A stretch of DNA of 64,000 nt, taken from NCBI GenBank assembly GCA_002914845.1, contig JXTC01000363.1:104032-168031 (forward strand). The letters run 5' to 3'. Position 1 is the stretch's first letter. Each line of letters opens with the position of its first letter. The notes under the pieces are model-generated. The model had not been told where the DNA came from. It saw only the letters and a program-made list of their open reading frames with translations, and did not search any database. The translations under genes were made by a program, and so were the position numbers. The stretch comes from Trema orientale. Lineage: Eukaryota; Streptophyta; Magnoliopsida; Rosales; Cannabaceae. Shown here one piece after another: positions 58,897 through 64,000 of this stretch.

Positions 58897-61800
58897 TTAA
58901 TCAGATGATACTTCCTCTCTGTATGCTTTTCTCTCTTGTGAATTCTTGGTTTTTTTTGAATTCGCTACCGTTCCACTGTTGTCACAGTATAAAATCAATG
59001 GCTTATCCATATTTGGAACAACTTCCAAATCAGTAAAGAACTTTCTGAGCCAAACTGCTTCTTTAGCTGCTTCACAACCTGCTATGTATTCTGCTTCCAT
59101 AGTAGAATCTACAGTACTGGATTGTTTAACACTTCTCCAAACAACGGCTCCACTACCAAGAGTGAACACTGACCCAGACGTCGACTTTCGAGTATCTTTG
59201 TCTGATTGAAAATCAGAATCAGTGTAACTAATAGGAATCAAGTCCTGACTTGAATAAACTAACATATAATTTCTTGTTCTCCTAAGATACTTGAGAATAT
59301 GCTTTACTGTTATCCAGTGATCTAATTCTGGATTTGATTGAAAATGACTGACTATCCCTACTGCGTAGTATATGTCAGGCCTAGTACACAACATAGCGTA
59401 CATAAGACTGCCAACTGCAGACGCATAAGGAACCCGTCTCATATTTTCTTCTTCTTGAGGTGTCTTAGAACATTGCTTTTTCGAAAGGGTAACTCCATGT
59501 CGAGAAGGTAATTATCATTTCTTCGAGTTTTGCATCGAAAAACGAATGAGTACCTTATCAATATAAGATGCTTAAGACAGTGCCGAAAGTCTGTTCTTGC
59601 GATCTCGAATAATCTAGATCCCAAGCACATAACTTACTTCTTCCAAATCTTTCATTTGGAATTACTCGGCTAGCCACTTCTTTACATTAGATAATGTTTC
59701 CATATCATTTTCAATGAGCAAAATATCACCTACGTAAAGAATTAGGAAGACCACTTTATTGTCTTTGATGTACTTGTATACACAAGGTTCATCAATATTT
59801 TGTTCGAAACCATAAGACTTGGTCGTCTCATCAAATCTTAGATTCCATGATCTTGAAGCTTGCTTAAGTCCATATATAGACCTAAGTAGCTTGCAGACTT
59901 TCTGCTCATGGTCTTTAGCTATAAAATCTTCTTGTTACACCATATAGATACTTTCTTCAAGATAGCCATTCAAAAAAGGTATTTTGACGTCTATTTGCCA
60001 TATTTCATAATCTAAACATGCAGTAATGGATAATAGGATATGTATGGATTTAAGCATGGCTATTAGCGAGAAAGTCTCGTCATAATTAACTCCCTCTTTT
60101 CGGGTATAACTCTTTGCCACTAATCTAGCCTTGAACGTTTCAACTTTTCTATCTGTACCTCTTTTTCTTTTATAGATCCATTTACATCCAATGGGTCTGA
60201 CATCTTTAGGTGGATCTACAAGTTCCCAGACAGAATTAGAATACATAGATTCTATTTCTTAGTTCATAGCCTCTTGCTATTTTTCTTTATCAGAATCTTC
60301 CATTGCATGCTTATATGTCAATGGGTCATTTTGGCTACTATCGAAAATAGCAACATGTGCTTCTCCAACTTCCCTGTAGCGAGCAAGTGGTCTAATAATC
60401 CTCTCACTATGTCGAGTTGCCAAGATATTCTGATATGGAATAGTGGTCTCATAATTTTGTCGTTTAACAACTGTTGTTGATTATGATCTAATCTGATCAG
60501 AAAATAATTCCTCTAGTACAACTTTACTTCGAGATTGGAAATCTGTCATATAGTCATTTTCAAGAAAAGTAGTATTTGTCGATACAAATACCTTTTTCTC
60601 TTGAGGACTATAAAATAAACTTCCTCTTGTGCCTTTTAGATAACCTACAAATAAACAAATCTCTGTACGTGGTTCTAGCTTCCCAGTCTTTCCTTTCAGT
60701 ACATGTGCTGGGCACTCTATATGCAAATATAATGTAAACCAGGTTTATGCCTATTTCACAACTCTAAAAGTGTCTTTTGAATAGACTTGGAAGGTACTAC
60801 ATTCAGAACGTAAACAGCAGTTTATAATGCATAACTCCAGAATGAGAGTGGTAGGAAAGAGTAGCTCATCATTGATATAACCATATCAAGCAATATTCGG
60901 TTTCTCCTTTCTACAACACCATTATATTGTCGTGTTCCAGGTGTTATGAGTTGGGATAGGATGCCATTTTCTAGCAAGTAATCCTTGAATTTATTATCAA
61001 GATATTCACCTCCTCGATCTGATCAAAGAGTTTTTAATGACTTACCTAATTACTTTTCAGCTTCTGCTGTGAATTCTTTGAAATTTTCAAAGGTTTCAGA
61101 TTTTCTTTGCATTAGGTACACGTATCTATAGCGTGAATAATTATCAATAAATATGACAAAGTATTCATAACCGCCTCTTGCTTGTACATTCAATAGACGA
61201 CATAAATCGCTATGCACAAGCTCAAGGAGTTTTTTGGCCCTTTTGTCCTTTGCTAAGAAAGGTCTCTTAGTCATATTCCCTTCTAGACAAGATTCACAAA
61301 CTGGTAGAGTGCCAACTTTTAGCTATCGTAAAGGACCATCCTTTATAAATATGTTTATCCTATTTAGATTGATATGCCCTAACCTAATATGCCAAATATA
61401 TGTATCATTGTCATGAGAAACTTTTTACTTTTTAGGTTTAGGATGTTCTACTTTAAACATTTCGGTATTAAGCAGTGATTGTTCATCCGTCCTTAACATG
61501 TAAAGTCCATTCTCCATTTTTGCAGAATAAATATTTAAACCATTTCTAGAAATAATAATCTCATTATTAAGAAAAGAAACACCAAACACTTGTTCAAATA
61601 GTTTTGAAATAGAAATCAAATTCCTACGAAAACCAGAAATAAAATAAACATTGTTTAATAACAAAAATTTATTCCTAAAATGAAGACGGACGACTCCCAC
61701 TACTTTTGCTGAAACTTTGGCTCTATTGTCCACTCTCATTGTGAATTTTCTGTCGGCAAACTCTATTGAAGAACTAAACATCTGAAAAGAAGAACAAATA

Positions 61801-62756
61801 TAACTAGTGGCTCCTGAATCAACTATCTAGGGAGATATATCAAATAAATCTTCTTCCACTAAACAAGCTTCTAAAACAAGTAAATCATATTTACCTTTCT
61901 TCTTCTCTTTCAATTTCGAGAGATACTTGTTACAGTTTCTTTTTCAATGCCCATCAACTCCACAGTGAAAATATTTTCCCTTCGGCTTTTTATCCTTGGA
62001 GTTGTTCTTCTTGGTACTTGTGTTGCCCTTCTTGCTCCTTTTTGGCTTAGACCAAGAGGCACCTTTGCTCTTCCTCTTCTTGTTTTTGTTAGAGGTAGAA
62101 AAATTTTCTTCTGCAATATTTGCTTCAGCAACAGTTGCTGAGCCATCTTTACCTTTATCTTTCAATATTGATTCGAAGATTTGCAGTTTGTTGAGCAGTT
62201 GAGTCATCGTATAATTCAACTTGTTTATAACATAGTTGCTCTTGAACTGAAGAAAATCAGGTGAGAGTGATTCTAAAATCATACTCACTTAGGTGCAGTT
62301 ATCGATCGTAATCCCGTGAACTTCATCCTCTCCAAAGTAATTGATCATATTCAAAACTTGATCTCTCACTGGAGTTCCTCTCTTCATCTTCGCATTCATA
62401 GCCTTTTTAGTGGCATCATGGCGAGATTGATCAGATTATTGCCCAAACATGGCTTGGAGAGACTCCATTATCTCATAAATAGTCTCTATCTTTTCGTGCT
62501 TAGCTCTAAGCACGTCGGTCATGCGTGCTAACATGTAGCAGCGAGCTTTATTATTGGCATAAGTCTACTTTTCATAGCCTTCTAGTGTAGCACGAGTAGC
62601 ATTAACGGCGGATTGTGGAGGATATTCCTCCGTAGGCATAAACTAATAGTCTTCACTAACAAGCATGATATTCATATTACTTTTCTACTTGATAAAATTA
62701 TCTCCAGTTAATTTTTCATTTGCGAGTAAAGTGATAATGGGATTCGAGGTTGACAT
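58897..62756 (-). pseudogene. Broken copia gag-pol coding region
   Basis: The Gag start is at 62756, and its opening residues (NPIITLLANEKLTGDNF) are typical of plant copia Gag. Downstream pieces in order are Gag (to about 61950), a zinc knuckle near 61940-61975, a protease with an intact DSGAT site near 61806-61826, the HHCC and catalytic core of integrase (about 61400-60800), reverse transcriptase (about 60250-59650) and RNase H with the YTDSD and TMEAEY motifs (59442-58897). Breaks seen: several in-frame stops in every domain, a stop and a missing first cysteine in the zinc knuckle, a stop beside the second integrase acidic residue, and glycine in place of the first aspartate of the YVDD box. 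It is therefore non-functional. RNase H is the longest uninterrupted piece. Confidence 0.9.
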
Positions 62757-64000
62757 GTTTGCTGAAATTAAATAAATAAAATAACATTCAATATATTTAA
62801 AAATAAATATCACAAAGAATTCGGAATAGTAAACATGATGCATGATGTAAGTAAGTAAACACATAAACTTAATTACTAATTCCACAGTAATTCAATTTTC
62901 TCAAATTAGGTGCCGTCGTAGGCTATGTCATATAATTATTAATTGAATTGAGACATTCTCAATTAATAAATAAAACATCAAAATATCTCATATTTTTTTT
63001 TATTTATTAACTACGGTTTTATGGTCAAGATACTATTAACAATTTAATTGTATCCTTATAAGTGTGATCCATTATTTCAGATTTTAGCAACTTAACTCAA
63101 AATTACTGTCGTAGAGTAGGTCAATTTTGAAATACATTCTAAAATCCTATCACTTAGAAACTAAACCTTGCTATTAATTTAAATGGATACCCTCCATAGG
63201 GAGGACGAAATCTAAGCATCTATAGGCGCCAATTAAATCTCATAGTGCTTAATTAATAATGGAGACCGTGGGATATATTATCATACACCCCTCTCCTACT
63301 CATTATTTGAAAATCTTATGTGTTTTTACTAATAAACATCTAATATTTTATTTAACCTAGTTGTTATATCTAATATAATTTTCCAGGTTAATCTATTAGT
63401 CCAATCTTATTGGTCCTAAATAAATTACTAGATTTCTGAAAACCTAAATTTATTATTATAAGAATAATTTGGCTAAACTAATTAATCTAATTAATAAGGA
63501 TAGGCTAAATTAAATAAGTGTGATATTACTAAAATTTAACTATTAAACTTAAATCACATTATTCAATTTTTTTATTCATATTTAATTATTTAATCTAATT
63601 AAATTAGTCATATTCTAACTAAACTATTTTAGTATGAATATAACATGTATACATGACATTTATAAATGACTATGAGTGATTATAATGAATGGCATGTTAT
63701 AATGTATAGCCATGTTATACATATCACATATAATATAGCAATAAAATAAAATAAAATGATATTTGGCCAGGTCCCTTAGAAAATTACAACCCAATAAAAT
63801 AATAAAATTATAAAGAGTCAAAGGCATGCAAACCCGAAAGCTATCCACTGGTTTTCTTGGGCCTCATTTCTTTTTTTTTTGGTATTTTTACAAATCAAAT
63901 TTGTAAAATATTATATTTCTATAAATACTTTACAAAACTAGCCTAACCCATATAATTATAAAATAATCAATTTGGGCCTGGGCCCTTTTTTTTTTTTTTT
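62757..64000 (-). other. Untranslated leader of the copia element
   Basis: This segment lies between the Gag start and the unseen 5' LTR. It is non-coding, AT-rich, and has no similarity to the 3' LTR that I can see, nor a primer-binding site matching initiator tRNA-Met. It continues to the window edge in a T run. Confidence 0.6.

Larger units (their letters stand above)
57981..64000 (-). mobile_element. Ty1/copia LTR retrotransposon, degenerate, cut by the window end
   Basis: On the - strand the order is leader, Gag, protease, integrase, reverse transcriptase, RNase H, polypurine tract and 3' LTR. Integrase before reverse transcriptase defines the copia superfamily. The 3' LTR is 57981-58734. 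No matching 5' LTR occurs up to 64,000, so the element continues past the window. The leader beyond the Gag start is at least 1.2 kb. Many in-frame stops show it is not autonomous. Confidence 0.93.

Noticed and set aside
1-64000. CRISPR arrays, operons, bacterial mobile islands
   Set aside because: Spliced genes and plant transposons show this is eukaryotic nuclear DNA. The minisatellite at 24.2 kb has contiguous diverged units, not conserved repeats with unique spacers.
1-64000. Organelle-derived insertions (NUMT/NUPT)
   Set aside because: I saw no stretch resembling chloroplast or mitochondrial genes. A BLAST search against organelle genomes would be decisive.

Overview
This window is nuclear DNA from a flowering plant, most likely a eudicot. 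The evidence is spliced genes with GT..AG introns, a chloroplast-targeted carrier, a plant receptor kinase, very AT-rich intergenic DNA, and many small non-autonomous DNA transposons plus a Ty1/copia element. I cannot fix the genus. Single unresolved bases occur near 7456, 36075 and 44633. Five protein-coding genes can be supported, and for each spliced one the reading frame stays intact across every junction.

Left third (1-27.6 kb, gene-bearing): a class B DnaJ/HSP40 co-chaperone on the + strand (3 exons, 347 aa) converges on a long RINGLET-type homeobox-DDT gene on the - strand (18 exons, 1754 aa; partner of ISWI remodelers). One RLT intron holds a 5'-truncated LINE. After two well-delimited MITEs comes the chloroplast triose-phosphate/phosphate translocator on the - strand (12 exons, 406 aa, last coding exon only 18 bp). 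A 73-bp-period minisatellite lies beyond its promoter. A single-exon DUF679 membrane protein (DMP) gene on the - strand follows.

Middle (27.6-54.0 kb): about 26 kb with no convincing gene. It is a graveyard of small transposons, many with readable target-site duplications: Mutator-like MITEs (9-11 bp duplications, one nested inside another), hAT-like MITEs (8 bp), a family of about 240 bp that sits in (TA)n microsatellites, and a probable solo LTR. One short exon-like open stretch near 38.3 kb is the only protein-like signal.

Right end (54.0-64.0 kb): an intact HAESA/HSL1-type leucine-rich-repeat receptor kinase on the + strand (2 exons, 1000 aa), then, 535 bp past its stop, a degenerate Ty1/copia retrotransposon on the - strand. 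Its 3' LTR is in the window and its 5' LTR lies beyond 64,000. The element has many stop codons and a changed catalytic residue in its reverse transcriptase.

The genes look like independent housekeeping and signalling loci with no sign of shared regulation. I found no convincing undescribed system. The most distinctive signals are the transposon fine structure, the microsatellite-targeting repeat family, the hairpin-forming minisatellite and the orphan exon-like segment.
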